Shown here in pieces: positions 11,120 to 23,975 of a stretch of DNA of 64,000 nucleotides. Every line of letters begins with the position of its first letter. Within the stretch, counting starts at the first letter, position 1. The notes under the pieces are model-generated. The model saw only the letters and a list, made by a program, of their open reading frames with translations, searched no databases and was not told where the DNA came from. Source of the DNA: Cristatella mucedo (lineage: Eukaryota; Bryozoa; Phylactolaemata; Cristatellidae); assembly GCA_009760855.2 (NCBI GenBank), contig WPIO01000192.1:188001-252000 (forward strand). Reading direction: 5' to 3'. The translations under genes were made by a program, and so were the position numbers.

Positions 11120-13311
11120 TTCGGTGGCGGCAGCGGTGCGAACGCCAGACCACCACGACGTGGCAGCAGCAGCGGCGGCGGCCTCAGACGGTCGAAAAGA
11201 TCCCGGCCCGGTTCGCCGCAGCAGGAAATCACCCAACGATGCACGTGGCTCCTTGCCGAATTCGTTGACCCCTCCTTGGCGGGTCGTCGGGCGATCTCGG
11301 TCGAATTCGCTGTTCGGTCGAGTCGAAGTTCCTCGATCGCACGCCCTGAGCAGCCTAGTGCCAAAGCCGCTACCGAGCCCGAATGCTGCTGTCTTTAAAG
11401 TACCTCGGGCGCTGCCCTTGACTCTTTGGCGGCGGCGCTAGCGACGCCTTCGCTAGACGCCGCCTTCCAGTCCAACGACGTCGACGCTCCGCTGGCGAGA
11501 GAGGCACTCGGAGCTCTGCCGGCGACGCTTAGCCGCCTGCCGACCGGCCACGCCGCCGCCGCCGCGAACCGTGTCGCGCGTCGGCGCTCGCCGAAGTGGC
11601 AGCCGCCGCTACTGCCGCCGAGCAGCGCTCGTCCGGTGCCAGTGTAAACAATCAGATCTTGGCAGGCCACTCGAGGTCTTGGCGGCGCCCTTCAGACCGA
11701 GACGCACGACGAGAGTCGTCTCGGCGGCCAGTCAGTCCGCCACTCGACGGCCGGCCGCCCGCTCACTCTCGCGCGCCTCCGAGCCACTTGCATAAGGCAA
11801 ACACCGGCGGGCGAGCTCGACCCGCTTTCTCTTTCGTCGACGATTCTCCCTCGCGCTGCAGCTGCGAGCCGTCAACTTGCCCGCCGACTCGACACCGCCT
11901 CCTCGTCGCCACCGTGCGCTTCCTTCGAACTTCCGGAGCCCGCCACCGGCGCGACGAAAGCGAGCGGCGACGAGAAGTGCGAGGCGCCGCAGGGCCGCCC
12001 GAGGCGGCGCTGCTCGACACGGCGCAAAGCTCTTGCCAGCGAGACTCGAAACTAATGACCTCTCCGGGCGCAATTACGGCTCTGGCGCACAATTAGGTCG
12101 CGCGCGGAGATGCGCAGCGGCGGCCCGCTCCGCCTCGCCCGCTCGCGCCGCTGTCGCAGCTTCTGCAGCGCGGGCGCGGCCGTCGCTGCCCCGCATGCCA
12201 GCGTCTTGGATTTCTCTCTGACGCGCGCCCCGAGCTACAGCGCAGCCGCCTGCTCGCCGCCGCCGCCGCCGCCGCCTGCTCGCTGCCTCCCCTCCGCCGC
12301 CAGGTGACTTCCTGCTGCGGCGATGCCGTAGCCGACGGCTGCGCCGCTTTCAACGACGACGCCACGCCGGACGCTTTCGTCGTCTGCCATCGCGAAGCGA
12401 GGCCATTTTGACGGGCCGATGGACCGAGTACTGCATCGCTGGCTCGCGAGCAGGATAGCAGCAGCAGCAGCCGCACCCCAGCACGAGGCGGCTTTCACGA
12501 GCGCGGCGGTCGTCTACGGGCTGCAGCCCGCTCGACCGGCTGGGCAGAGCGGCGGCTGCGTCCCGGAGAGCGTCCTGGAGAGCGTCCTGGCTCGAGCTGC
12601 CTCATTCGAGTCCCTTCTTCTACTACTTCGAGCGCGGGCAGGGCACCTGTCGGTACGGAGACGGCTGTCGATACGAAGAGTTCCGCTGCCCCTCGGCACC
12701 GAGCTCGGCCCACTGGCGATGGTGACCTGCGACGTCAGCGTCCTCGGGAGTCCGCTGCGCTTCGCAACGCCAGCTCCTCGACTTTGCTGCGCGATACTCT
12801 TGCCTCGCGACAGCTTGCAACGGGGAATGCGCGCGCTCGGGGGGTCTATCTTTCGCAGCGGATAAAAACTGTGCTAGTCTCAGGCGGCTCGTCCGCTAGT
12901 ATCCGGAAGCAGTCGCGCTCTCACGCAGTGCCCGGAAGTGCCTTCGAGGAGAAACACGAATCGCGAGCTAGCCGCCGCCGTTTTACGACCGTCTGCTAGG
13001 CAGACTGCCGAGCCGGCGAGCGCTCGCAGGCCCAGGCTCGAAGGCGACTAATCCTCGAGGCGACTTCGCTCGAGTGTTTCATGAAGTAGGCTGGCACGCC
13101 GTACGAAGTACGCTGTGATCCGGTGCGAAGCGGCGGTCGCCGAAGCTCAGAGTCAACGTGCGGACGCCGGGAAGCTGCACACTTACGTCAGCGTGACGGA
13201 GCGCGGCGGCAGCCGAGCAAGCCGAAACCTAAACTCTGCATCTAAGCGCCGGCGAAGCGCTCAACCGCTGTTAAAAACTCCAACAGACGTTAGTCAGCCG
13301 AACTGCTGCAC
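11120..13311. other. CpG-rich 5' flank of the PKDCC-like gene
   Basis: About 2 kb of very GC- and CpG-rich DNA directly upstream of the first coding exon. It probably contains the 5' UTR and a CpG-island-like promoter on the minus strand. Many overlapping open frames on both strands are a by-product of composition: they are Arg/Ala/Ser-rich and none resembles a family. A clear TATA element was not found. Confidence 0.5.
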
Positions 13312-13725
13312 GAGTTTCAGCCTCCTTGTGCCTCCGGATCCTCGGTAGATAATAAATTAGCTGTTCCATTGCTGCGCTTAAAGAGCATTGGCTTCAGAGG
13401 CTTATGCTCTGTAGGTCCTCGTCTGTGAAATTCACGTCCGCAGCTCTTATGCAGCCACATCTACGCGCCTGCTGCCGGTTGTGGCAGCGCATCGTTTCCA
13501 GCCGTCCGGAGCCGCTACTTCCACGCTACTCACTACACCAACTGCCCTTTTGACTCATCTATGCTTTTCACGCTCACTTGGTTGCGTGTGATAAAGCCTG
13601 TTGGCTACCCCATGAGTACGGCAAGCCGGTTTTGCTTTGAGTGCGCCACAGAAAACTCTCCTGCGTAACACCCTCGTAGTCTTTGCGGCTTTGTGGAGGA
13701 TCAGACGGAGATGCACTGAGTTGCA
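13312..13725 (+). mobile_element. R element copy 3 (degenerate)
   Basis: Begins CTGCTGCACGAGTTTCAG at the same point as the copies at 7139 and 31226. It keeps TAATAAATTAGCTGTTCCAT, GTAGGTCCTCGTCTGTG and the 3' segment AACTCTCCTGCGTAACACCC...CAGACGGAGATGCA. Frameshifts and stops break the reading frame present in the other two copies. Confidence 0.7.
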
Positions 13726-15040
13726 TTACAGTTGAGCTAAAGATATTCACATAAGATTTCGTGAGAATCTTTATGCAGGACTGCGTATGCGGCTTAAGGT
13801 TTCAGTGTTCACGTTCCACTTCTTTGCGGCAATACATCTGCAGGGCAGGATCCTAATCTCACACAAAAACCGCCGGCAGTAGGGCATCGATTCAGTAGCG
13901 ATGCTGCTCTGGCCGGCCCAAGCAATCGCCCCAAAGTGAACAAGCAAATTGACGACAGAAAGGTTTTCGCCGCTGTATGCAAATACACCACAGCCGCTGC
14001 CAACTTGGTCACGTGGACTGGAAGAAGCGATGTTTCGAGATGAGATGTTTCGATAATTTAGAAGAAGCCAACGGCACTCAACAAGCGTTTCGAAACGCTG
14101 CGATGCTCCGTGTTTTTCTCTCGAGTCTGAAGGATACGACTAGGGTCTGCGGCATCACAAAATGCCTCGCTCTTTTTTTAATTAATATTTCCTTGTCACC
14201 TTGTATAAACAGATCCTTAATTAGCAAGAGGCCGTCGCCGTTTCGTCTGCTGCCCTGCCGAATATGCCCAAGTTGTCTACCACAGGTGGCGAAACCTCAC
14301 AGGCGCAGAAACATCTGCGGTGCATTCTCAGCAGAAAGATGCGGAAGGCGCTCCTCTGTCTGTGGTTTTCTAGGCGTGCTGCTGGGATGGGGCTGCAGCC
14401 AGGCTGGCTTATAAGCGCGTGCCCGCCCTGCGGAAATGTAGTCAGATGCGTCACGTGGTCCACAACTGACAGGGCTTTTTCGTTGGGTGCGTACTGCGTA
14501 CGATGACTCCCACCAGCCTCCTCACATCCCCACCCGGGACGTCCTCCTCACTTTCGCGGGACGTCATCCTCACACTCCCACTAGCTTCCTCCTACCCGGG
14601 ACGTCCTCTGCTCGCTGGCGCTGGCGTCTGGCGTGGCGCGTCGTCTACTGGTGCGATCAGCTGCTGGTGACACGAGCAATTAGCAGTGGTTGGTTGTACA
14701 TCCAGCGTCGAGTACAGTCGCGAACGAGACGGATCATCGAGACACTCGCTCTACGGTAAGGACGGCGAGGGTGCGTCGGTAAAAGAGGTGGGCGAGTGCA
14801 TCTTTTTTGAAACCTTGGGCAAAATCGAGACATCGAGTGACTCTCCACCGGGTGACTGTTGTTTCTCAAGCGTCGTAAGACAAAAATAGCATTAGCAATA
14901 GTGATCAACCCCAGTGACAAGCTAGGTTTGTTAGTTAAGTGAGTCTATCACATTTTTATGACGCTTGCACTAGATTATTAATGATAACTCAATATTAAGG
15001 AACTTAACATGACTAGGTATGTTCATGGTATATCAGTAGC
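13726..15040. other. Non-repetitive stretch, no gene seen
   Basis: Moderate-GC sequence. A GGGACGTC-type motif occurs three times near 14537-14605, and a possible splice donor lies at about 14757 (TACG|GTAAGG). No coding exon was recognised. Confidence 0.3.
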
Positions 15041-15937
15041 TTGTGCTGTCTGTGCTACTAAATCCAAATTGGTCCATGCATTTGTGAAATTCTGTCTCGA
15101 CTTCTGCAATTTTTTGTTGTTTGCTTATCTACTGGCCTGTGCAATCTGGCGCTTACAGTTGGCGCAAAACTCTGAAGCTAGGCTTTTCTTTCGTGAGCGT
15201 CGCAGTTGCCACATCACACCACTTCTCGCCGACGCGCAGAGGCTTTCAATCAAGTAACATATCGACTTCAAGCTTTGTCACTCACTTGTAGGTCCCTTCA
15301 CTCTCTCGCTCCAGCTTACCTATCAGAGCTACTCCCCAATCAGGCAAGCCATCATACCACCCACTTTTCTGACTCAAATCGTTTAGCTATGCCTCGGACG
15401 AACTCAGATCCTTTGGAGACCTTGCCTTTACTTCATATTCTCTCAAAGCCTGGAACTCACTGCCTACTGACGCCGCAACATCGCTTGACTTGACGATATT
15501 TAAAAAGAAGCATAACACACACAGGTCTCTACCAGAATTTAGAAAGAAAGAAAGAAATCCTAGCTGATTAAGCAGCCTCTTTTTGTATAGCGACAGAAGA
15601 GCCTTTACGGCTATCACCACCGCTTGCAGTGGCGATATAGAATCGCCCACCGCAGGAATCAAACCCACGACCTCGGGACCGAGGTCGTGAAAGCAACCGC
15701 CTTACCTAGTGTGCCATCACGGCTCACCAGTTTTATTGGGTCCATGGGATTTTTCTTTGTGTGCTTATGCTTGCTGACACTGTATTCTTCTACTAACCAT
15801 ATTTACACGTTAATAGTATGTACTTTACCTCTACCACTAACCGTGTGATTACGCTCTATTTACAGCAAATGTAAAGTGTCAATAAAGAGATGTTAGCTAT
15901 CTGCGGACGCCATACAAATATATTATTATTATTATAC
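15041..15937 (+). mobile_element. LINE-1f copy, 5'-truncated, interrupted by SINE-A
   Basis: A broken reading frame matches the LINE-1f RT C-terminal region: KLVHAFVKFCLDFCN, then a RLQLAQNS-like segment, then RERRSCHITPLLAD. The 3' UTR follows, ending AGCAAATGTAAAGTGTC...ATTATTATTATTATA. A minus-strand SINE-A sits inside at about 15551-15726. The segments on either side of the SINE are contiguous in the copy at 33150-34862. Confidence 0.85.
15551..15726 (-). mobile_element. SINE-A copy nested in LINE-1f
   Basis: Read on the minus strand: GAGCCGTGATGGCACACTAG, GTAAGGCGGTTGC (box A region), then a perfect palindrome CACGACCTCGG-TC-CCGAGGTCGTG, then GGTTTGATTCC (box B), then a body with GCAAGCGGTGGTGATAGCC. 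It ends AGAGGCTGCTTAATCAGCTA with a (TTTC)n tail. Related copies lie at 25795, 47258 and 59371. Flanks ACCAGAATTTA and ACCAGTTTTAT may be a decayed target duplication. Confidence 0.85.
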
Positions 15938-17220
15938 GACCCTTTACCATTTTAGTTCAAATCCATTTCTTCATTCGTTTGAGATCGTTTGACCTTCTGC
16001 AGGCAGGTTTTTACGAGTTATTTATATAAAGAGTTGAGCGTAAGGTATTAGCATTTTAGTAAAATTCAAGGAAAAAAAACTTCATTAAATTTGGTGGTGT
16101 CTAAGTTACAAATTTCCTTTTGTCTTCTCGCTCGACAGTAGCAATGCTGCTTCGTCCGCCGTCTCAACGGCCCGTTGTTGTGGGTGCGTCAGCACGGTAA
16201 GTCATTCAGCTTTATCTTCCAGAACGGAACTGACTTTTTGCAGGATCTGCTGTTTTTTCTCAATATTCTCCTGTGATAATTGACTGACTGAAACGTAGTC
16301 ATTGAAATAAAAAATCTATATAGCACCCTAGAAGAACAAAATCTTGTTCTTGGCATTTTGTATATGTCGCAAAGGAAGCGTGTCAGCTGGTTAATGAAAA
16401 GACGAAAGGTAATAAATGCCAAGGTAATGTTCCGGCAAAGGTTTCGTCAATTTAGTAGTCGTTCATTGAATCGATCCGTGCTCGCGTGGGTGCGTCTGCG
16501 CGCACTGGACTGAGTACTGCCGGGGGCGTAAAAAATTAATGGCACTTCGCATTGAGGTCACGTGCATCTCGCGAAAAGTCGGCAAGACAGACGGGAAGAG
16601 TTGCGAAGCACAGCAGTCGGAAGCGCCCTGGTAAGCTTGTAGCCTCCCGTGGCGATACAAAAACTATAAAAAAAGCACCGCTTAGGCATTTTTTTGGTTG
16701 TTAGTGGTCGTCTCCGGTGGTATCTTACGACGGAGGCGACTTAACGCGAGCGAAGCAATTCCTCTGTCGGCGCCTGCCGAGAAAATAGCCGAGCTCGTAG
16801 AGGCTAGCAGCTGGTGAGCTCGATGATGCCTATAACTGCATGACTATAGGCACCTTCTGCTCTGCGAGTCCCGCGCTGAGCTGGCGCTGCGGTCGCAACG
16901 CCTGGCCCTGGCGACAGTTCAACTTCGAGGAGCCGAATATCCAGATGGCGTTTTCGTACCGGCAACAAGTCGGAGCTCGCCGCCGCCGCTTGGACGGCAC
17001 TGAGTTCGGTGATCCGACTCAAGAGGCTCTCTGATCTCTCCTGGAAATCCTTTGCTCAAGGGCTAAGGAGACCCAGGGCTGGCCGCCACGCCCTCGATGT
17101 GTAATATCGGGTTCCCTGATGGGCGGGGCTGGTGCGGGCGGTGCACGGGCACTTGAAGTCGTCAGCCTAGCGTCTGTCTCTTCAGGCATAGGCCCCCCAA
17201 GACATAGAGTGGAGACGTTG
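15938..17220. other. No gene seen
   Basis: AT-rich to about 16.4 kb, then GC-richer. A short plus-strand frame near 16862-16970 is Ala/Leu/Arg-rich and unrecognised. No exon is supported. Confidence 0.3.
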
Positions 17221-17253
17221 TATATATAAAGGAGACGTTGTATATATAAAGTA

Positions 17254-17345
<92 letters not shown>
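17213..17345. repeat. Two 21-bp repeats followed by (TA)n
   Basis: GGAGACGTTGTATATATAAA occurs twice in tandem near 17212-17250, then an almost pure (TA)n tract runs to 17345. A second short (TA)n lies at about 17495-17515. The open frames across it (runs of YIYI) are artefacts. Confidence 0.9.
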
Positions 17346-17347
<2 letters not shown>

Positions 17348-17637
17348 CTGCGGGCACGGCAAGCGGGTAATCGCTAGTGTGCATGCTCGAACTCGATGGC
17401 ATACACTACACAGGCTCCGAACACGGATTCAATATAATATAATGTATCTCCGTCTGTAACTCCGCAAAGCAACAAAGAATAATGATGATGAGTATATATA
17501 TATATATATATATATGAGTAATAATGAGTGTTACGCAGTAGATTTTTCTATAGTGCATTCAGAGGCTAAGCGGCTTGCAGTACGCATGCGGTAGCCAATT
17601 GGCTTTATCACTTGTTTCCCTGACCCGAGCACGATCA

Positions 17638-18143
17638 AGAGAGACAGACAGAGAGACAGACAGAGACAGACAGAGGAGCAGACAGAGACAGACAGAGACA
17701 GACAGAGACAGACAGAGACAGACAGAGACAGAGACAGACAGAGGAGCAGACAGAGACAGACAGAGACAGACAGAGAGAGACAGACAGAGACAGAGACAGA
17801 CAGAGACAGACAGAGACAGACAGAGACAGACAGAGACAGACAGAGACAGAGAGACAGACAGAGACAGACAGAGACAGACAGAGACAGACAGAGACAGACT
17901 GAGACAGACAGAGACAGACAGAGACAGACAGAGACAGACAGAGACAGACAGAGACAGACAGAGACAGACAGAGACAGACAGAGACAGACAGAGACAGACA
18001 GAGACAGACAGAGACAGACAGAGACAGAGACAGAGACAAACAGAGACAGAGACAGACAGAGACAGAGAGACAGAGAGACAGAGAGACAGAGAGACAGAGA
18101 GACAGAGAGACAGAGAGACAGAGAGACAGAGAGAGAGAGAGAC

Positions 18144-18234
<91 letters not shown>

Positions 18235-18553
18235 CAGAGAGACAGAGAGACAGAGAGACAGAGAGACAGAGAGACAGAGAGACAGAGAGACAGAGAGACA
18301 GAGAGACAGAGAGACAGAGAGACAGAGAGACAGAGAGACATAGAGACAGAGAGACAGAGAGACAGAGAGACAGAGGCAGTGACAGAGACAGAGACAGAGA
18401 CAGAGACAGAGACAGACAGAGAGGGGGAGAGAGAGTGAGACAGAGACAGAGACAGACAGAGAGGGGGTAGAGAGAGTGAGGGAGAGAGAGAGTGAGACAG
18501 AGACAGAGACAGACAGAGAGGGGGTAGAGAGAGTGAGGGAGAGAGAGAGTGAG
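17638..18553. repeat. 0.9-kb purine-rich (GACAGA)n/(GAGACA)n microsatellite
   Basis: All-purine-plus-C array built of GACAGA, GAGACA and GA units. Sub-blocks differ in phase: GACAGACAGA-type early, GAGAGACA-type at about 18060-18370, GAGGGGG-containing units at 18420-18550. The period is often a multiple of three or six, which opens frames of hundreds of codons on both strands (RDRETE and SLSLCL). These are not genes. Confidence 0.95.
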
Positions 18554-18559
18554 AGAGAG

Positions 18560-20254
18560 CAGACGACTATATGCCAGTTCGAGCGCCGCGTCCCAAGGTC
18601 AGAGCATCGCGGGAGCGGCAGAAATGGCATGGCTCATCTATTCCGCGACGTACCGTAAACACCTCCGGCTGGGGGGTCAATTGCTCGGCAGGCGAGCGCC
18701 GGGAGGTGCAGCCGGCGACGGCAGGGGGCTTGGGATCTGCTCATCGGCTTTTTACGCTTTGTAGTGAGTCGCTGTGGACCGCGGCAGCCCCTCCCATTCA
18801 TGTTTATCCTTTTGTTTGCAGTCGCGGGGTCGGGCGAACGCCGCTTGGCTCGATGCCCCGAAGAAAGGCGCGCCGGCTTCGCCGCCGCGCGAGCAGGAGA
18901 GCGCGGCGGCGCAGCGGGTGGAAGGGCGGCCGACTAATTCCCGTCGCTCCCCTGGAAGCCCCACAAAGAGACTACCGCATCGTGCGGCGCTGCCCCCCCA
19001 CCTTGGCAGAAAACGAGCCGCTCGCACAAAGCCCGCCAGTGGCCAACTCCTGCGTGGGGTTTGCAGAGCAGGATTCATCTGCACATTACGCTCATGCATT
19101 GCTCGGCATCGCGCAGCAGGCAGAATGCTTCACTTCAAAGGTTGCCCCACTGAATTTGATGCTAATTCATGCAGCAGTACGGAAAACGCCGACTGCTACG
19201 AATGTGTAGGTGCAATCCGCGATCCTTTCACTGCCCTGGTCTGTGTAGCCGGAGAGGCGGCGGCTGGCCATCGGCATGTTTCTGCGGCTGCGAAAGGCCC
19301 GGTTGCCTACTGACGCATGAGCTGCACGACGTGCCGTCGACAGCTCCCCATTCTGTAAGTCAACGTGGGCTATAGTCTCGCCGCGACGCCGAATGCCTGG
19401 ACGTAGCTCACTATTCGCAGCGGCGGCAGCTGCGCCGAGACGATGCGATAGTCTAGGGTGGTCAGGGCTGGTTTCGGCGTCTGCTCCGGTTTCTTCGCTG
19501 GCATTCGCTAACAACGATAATGTGCATCGTTGATAACACTTGTTTGGCAGCGCGCTTTGCTTGTAGCTTCGCGTGCCGTTAGTCTGTCGTCGAGCGGCGA
19601 GAGGAAGAGCCACCGGCGCCCGCCACCCTGCCCTCCCCCCCCCCGGGGCACCACTGGCTGAAGGGGGGAGGGGGCACAGCTGTTCACTGTTTCCCTGGTG
19701 AGTCTGACCCTTGCAGTCGATGCGGCCCTTGCAGTTCAGCTAGGAGTTCAATTTTTTTCTGATTCACGCTAGAACTTTTCCTGCCTTTTGCAGTCTTGTA
19801 CAAAATACCCCTCAACCAAGGCAAGTGCAGCACAAATAAAAAAGCATTGCGGCGCAAATCGACCAAATTTTACGCTTTAGCTCGGATCGCAGCGCCTGCC
19901 CCTCTGCCGATTGGCAGCCGATCCAGTAGTTACCTTCCCCTACCGGTTCATCACGCCTAGCCGAGTGGTATCTGGCCGTTGCAGGATCTTCCGAAAATTG
20001 GTGATAGTCTGAGCGTCGATTGCCGGAGTAGGTACAGCTAAGGTCCTTTTTAAATTTTTGATAAGTGTTGCCTAAGATGCCTAAGAAAATACACACTTGC
20101 TGACCTCTAAATGGTTGCTATTGTTGCCCGCTGTCCTTTCAATTTTGTGCTTCGCTATTGCAACCACGCCTGAGCATATTGCCGTTGCAATTACGAATCT
20201 CTGAGTGATCGTGCTATCTAGTGCCATCGTACATACGTACTCACTTCGACGACC
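18560..20254. other. GC-rich single-copy stretch, no gene recognised
   Basis: CpG-rich to about 19.65 kb with overlapping frames on both strands, the longest plus-strand one spanning 18571-19209. None resembles a known family, and composition alone can explain them. A G/C homopolymer-rich patch lies at 19630-19680. Confidence 0.3.
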
Positions 20255-20300
20255 GCAGTCATTAAAGGTGAGCACCTTACCACTGGGCCAAACAAGGACG
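20255..20300 (-). mobile_element. Possible SINE head fragment
   Basis: AGGTGAGCACCTTACCACTG resembles the reversed box A region of SINE-A/B (GGTAAGGTGCTC). It is too short to assign. Confidence 0.3.
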
Positions 20301-20739
20301 GCTTCATGACTATCAATAATCTCAAGCCCTTTCATAATCTAGCAGGTTTAGCATGCAAGCGTTTCGGTACTGAATATCCCGCGGGGGGGGGGGGCTCGGA
20401 CCTAATAAGCGAGGGGTTAAAAGACGCTTTTACAGCGTTTCTCCCGTTACCGGCTGTTGAACGCGTTCTCCAGCTGGCATTTCTGCTAGCCATTTTAAGT
20501 ACAAGCCCACTATAATAAATGCGGCTGCTCTTAAAGTATGCATTTAGAATGCTCGCTCACCCAGCATGCAATACATCTCTCGTAATACGTGACATGATCC
20601 TTGCCCCTGGCTTTATAGCAGCAGCTGAGATATGTCTGCAATCGAATTAATACCAGGCTATCCTTGACATAATCAACAGTCACTCCGCTAGGCTTCTCTT
20701 TCTTTTATGCAGTGCGAACACTTAACGAACGTGCGTGGT

Positions 20740-20855
20740 CCTGAGCTCGAGTCCTGCTTTGGCCAATTTTGTTTCGCCCACGGCAAGAGAGAGTGACAGC
20801 CGGTAAGGCTCTTCTGCCACCATGCAAATAGGGCTCTGTTGAATCAGCCAAACTA
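20740..20855 (+). mobile_element. Degenerate SINE-A 3' part
   Basis: Contains a GAGCTCGAGTCCTGC box B-like start, GCCGGTAAGGCTCTTCTGCC and GAGGGCTCTG...GAATCAGCCA-like 3' end features in SINE-A order. The head is missing or diverged. Confidence 0.4.
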
Positions 20856-21208
20856 TGCTTTAAATTTACCCTAAGGTCAAAGAAAACTCATAGCAGAGTA
20901 GCCTTGGTCGCTTATAATTCATATAGTTTTCGAGGATTTTGCAGTCACCCAAAAGCAGTCATTCGAATATCTCTTGCTCTGCCTCCCGGCATCAGTGAGT
21001 TGCAAATGAGGACAGCTATTTGTCGGCCATCATCTACCAATTCTTTTTTTATTGCACATTTTCAAGTTTCATTTTGATGATACATTTCTGAAATGGTCTC
21101 TTTCTTACATTAAGTGACTTAACATTAATTGCCGTAGCCCATCTTGGGTGCTGATTCTCTATAGCTGGTTTGAATAATTGTTTCACGGTCTAATTTCGTA
21201 GATCCACA

Positions 21209-21449
<241 letters not shown>

Positions 21450-21624
21450 TACCAATGTAATCACCAAACACAATAATATAGACTTTCGTTTATATGCAGA
21501 TCATACTAAAATCCTCATCGCCTTCCGGCCCCTCAAACTGTGTCAAGCCCATCGTAGTCTGCATTTTAGACATTTGTTCTTAGATGACTGTTAGATTACC
21601 TAATTTAGTGACAATCTTAGTAGT

Positions 21625-22470
21625 AATGGGATAAACTGGTGTCATTCAGAAACTGGAGAGCCTGATATTTAAAATTGGCGAGACGTGCATATACCCTTTT
21701 GCTATGACAATAACTTAGTTGTCCTATTTTAAAATTACCTTTCGTTAGATTGCCCCACCAGCTACGCAGCCAAGTATGGCTACTTTTAGTTCCTTGTGCT
21801 TGATTAGATAAGTATGCAATTGCCAAGGTAATATATACATTTGATACACTCTGTTTAGGCTTGTTTAACTCTATCCTGGCATCGTTTCTGCATGAATTCT
21901 TACTGGACATGCAAAACTCTACTGCTATACTTGTTCTTCGTAGTCGTTGCAACTGCGAAATTACACGACTGGTCTCCGACCTGCACTGGCTCAAAATCAA
22001 GCAGCGCATCAACTTTGAGGTCCAGTCTCTCACTTTTAGGCTCCTTTCTTTTAGTCCGACTTACTCATCTGAAATGCTAAATCGTTAACCTTTTCATAGT
22101 AAAAACCTTGTATCTGTTTCAGTTAGTTAAATTTATGCATTTAGTGAGTTGGCCCCAAACCCATGAAAAACCCCTTAGAAATTTAATATTACATTCCTAT
22201 GGTCTTGGTCTCAAAACCCGAATTTTTCTACAGAATTACATCACAGCACTCACTTTTAATTTCTGCCATTTAAAGCAAGTTAAAGGTCTGCTATTTTTCT
22301 GCATTTGCTGTTCGTGTGAATTGTCTTTTTTATGTGTTCAAAGTGCATGCTGTTACTAATAATATGCTGAGACACTTTCTTCCTAGTGCATATAAAGTTT
22401 GTAAAAAGGTGTTCAGTTTTTAGGGTGCTTTATAATTTATTTGTGAATGTTCACAATAATAAAATCCAAC
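21625..22470 (+). mobile_element. LINE-1f copy, diverged and truncated
   Basis: Matches the LINE-1f RT C-terminal region over several short frames: VIQKLESL-like text near 21641, then a QNSTAIL.. segment, then LVSDLHWLKIKQRINFEV at about 21970-22020. It ends with a decayed 3' tail (GTTCAGTTTTTAGGGTGCTT) near 22440. Confidence 0.75.
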
Positions 22471-22977
22471 TATCATTAATTCTACACATCTGATCACAAT
22501 GCTCATCGAGTTTTTTACAATATATATATGCTGTTGTGTCCAAAGTTGTCTTGTCAATTGTGAAACCGTCAGAGTTTTAATATTCGTATCCACCGAAACA
22601 TAATTGAATTATAACTGCTACTAAATGCTCCGTGCCACTTTCCCTTACCGACGAAGTTCTACAAAGAAACATTAGCTGGATTTGTGCCTTTAAGCGCATC
22701 ACCCAGGTTCTTCCTCTTCCAGTTGCCCCTTTTTCCAGACTCTTAACTAGCTATAACTACAAGGCTTTAAATTGAAGATAAATAAAAAACGGACCTCCAG
22801 TCCAGCCATAGGATTTGAGGATATTTGGGGTCAATTTTAGCTCTGATAAGTCCATGCTAGCTTAGACCGAGTTGTGCTTCTATTAAGACATGTTTGAATC
22901 TGTGAAGAAAAATCCAATAATGCGTATTTATACAATCAACCAACTCCTTCAAGTTTCCAAATAAGACACTCCCTTTA

Positions 22978-23086
22978 CAACAGAGGTCCCGAGTTTGAGC
23001 CCAACGGCGTATGTGAAGCGCTGCCTGGATTGAGATTAAGTTCTCTTAGGGTGCCGTATAAATAAACTTTATTTATTTATTTAGCA
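22978..23086 (+). mobile_element. SINE-B 3' half
   Basis: Starts in the box B region (CGAGTTTGAGCCC) and ends AGCGCTGCCTGGATTGAGAT, TAAGTTCTCTTAGGGTGCCG, TATAAATAAACTTTATTTAT: the SINE-B tail with an AT-rich end. Confidence 0.65.
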
Positions 23087-23464
23087 TCCTGACTAGCAGT
23101 CCTCGCCGACATTTTTCCGATCACGATTGACTAAATTAAAGACTGCGTCTACACTATATATACCTGCTCTGCCTTTTCTTTACTTTCCTTGCTCTCCACT
23201 CTTGCTGTCTTGACATTTCTTGATTGAAAGACACTAACAACTAATTAATAAACCATCAGCTCCTTACAGCATTTTCTCCGTCCGTGTAGCTTTTACTGCC
23301 TATGCTTATGCGTACTGAAACTGTAGATGCTATCACTAACCACTTGAAATTCTTCCGTTCCAATTTAAGCAAACGGCCGATAAAGAGATTTATTTCTTGC
23401 AGGTGTTATAAAACTGTATTTCTATTCGTATTTATCAATGAGCCTGCGGTGCCAAATTAAATGC

Positions 23465-23598
23465 CGCTCTGGTTTGGCCAATGGTTGAGACGCCTGCCTC
23501 TAATGACCATGGTCGTGGGCTCAATCCGTGCGGACTATGCAGAGGTTCTTGATAGACATAAAGTTCTTTTAGGGGCTATACAAATTAAATAAATATAC
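23465..23598 (+). mobile_element. SINE-B copy
   Basis: GGTTTGGCCAATGGTTGAGA (box A region), GTCGTGGGCTCAATCC (box B) and the AGTTCTTTTAGGGGCTATAC-AAATTAAATA tail are in the right order and spacing. Confidence 0.7.
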
Positions 23599-23867
23599 AT
23601 TGATTGTATTGAAACTTTGCGTACTTCATGCATGCTTCCTTAATGTTTAACTATCTATCCCTTGTAAATACGTAACCGGAACATTTTTCAGTGATTTTTT
23701 TATCTTACTCAAATTCTTTAATGATCGCTAGCAGAAATCATGTTTCAGAGGAATTTAGGCGCACTTAGTGAAGACTTCAAACTGTTGCTGATGCTGTAAT
23801 TAAATAATAAAAACGAAGCGTTGGGATAGGAATGTACACGTCAGTACATTCTCTTGCATGGTATCTG

Positions 23868-23975
23868 TTTAAAATAATAATACTACACTTGATATAGCCC
23901 CCTAAGAGAACTCAATGTCGCTCTAAGCACTTTACATTTGCTGAAAAGGAAGCACGATTGAATGGTTAGTGGTTT
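23868..23975 (-). mobile_element. LINE-1f 3' tail
   Basis: Reversed tail: AATAATAATACTACACTTGA, CCCTAAGAGAACTCAATG and GCACTTTACATTTGCTG. Only the last ~100 bp of the LINE is present. Confidence 0.75.

Noticed and set aside
10548-11236. Longer N-terminus for the PKDCC-like protein starting at 11236
   Set aside because: The codon there is TTG, not ATG; the first in-frame ATG is at 11119 and precedes a suitable signal anchor.
17559-18630. Very long open frames (over 280 codons on each strand) of RDRETE or SLSLCL type
   Set aside because: They follow entirely from the repeat period of the GACAGA microsatellite; no start context, domain or splice evidence.
18571-19209. 212-codon plus-strand frame beside the microsatellite
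   Set aside because: Starts within the repeat edge and is low complexity in parts; no homologue recognised.
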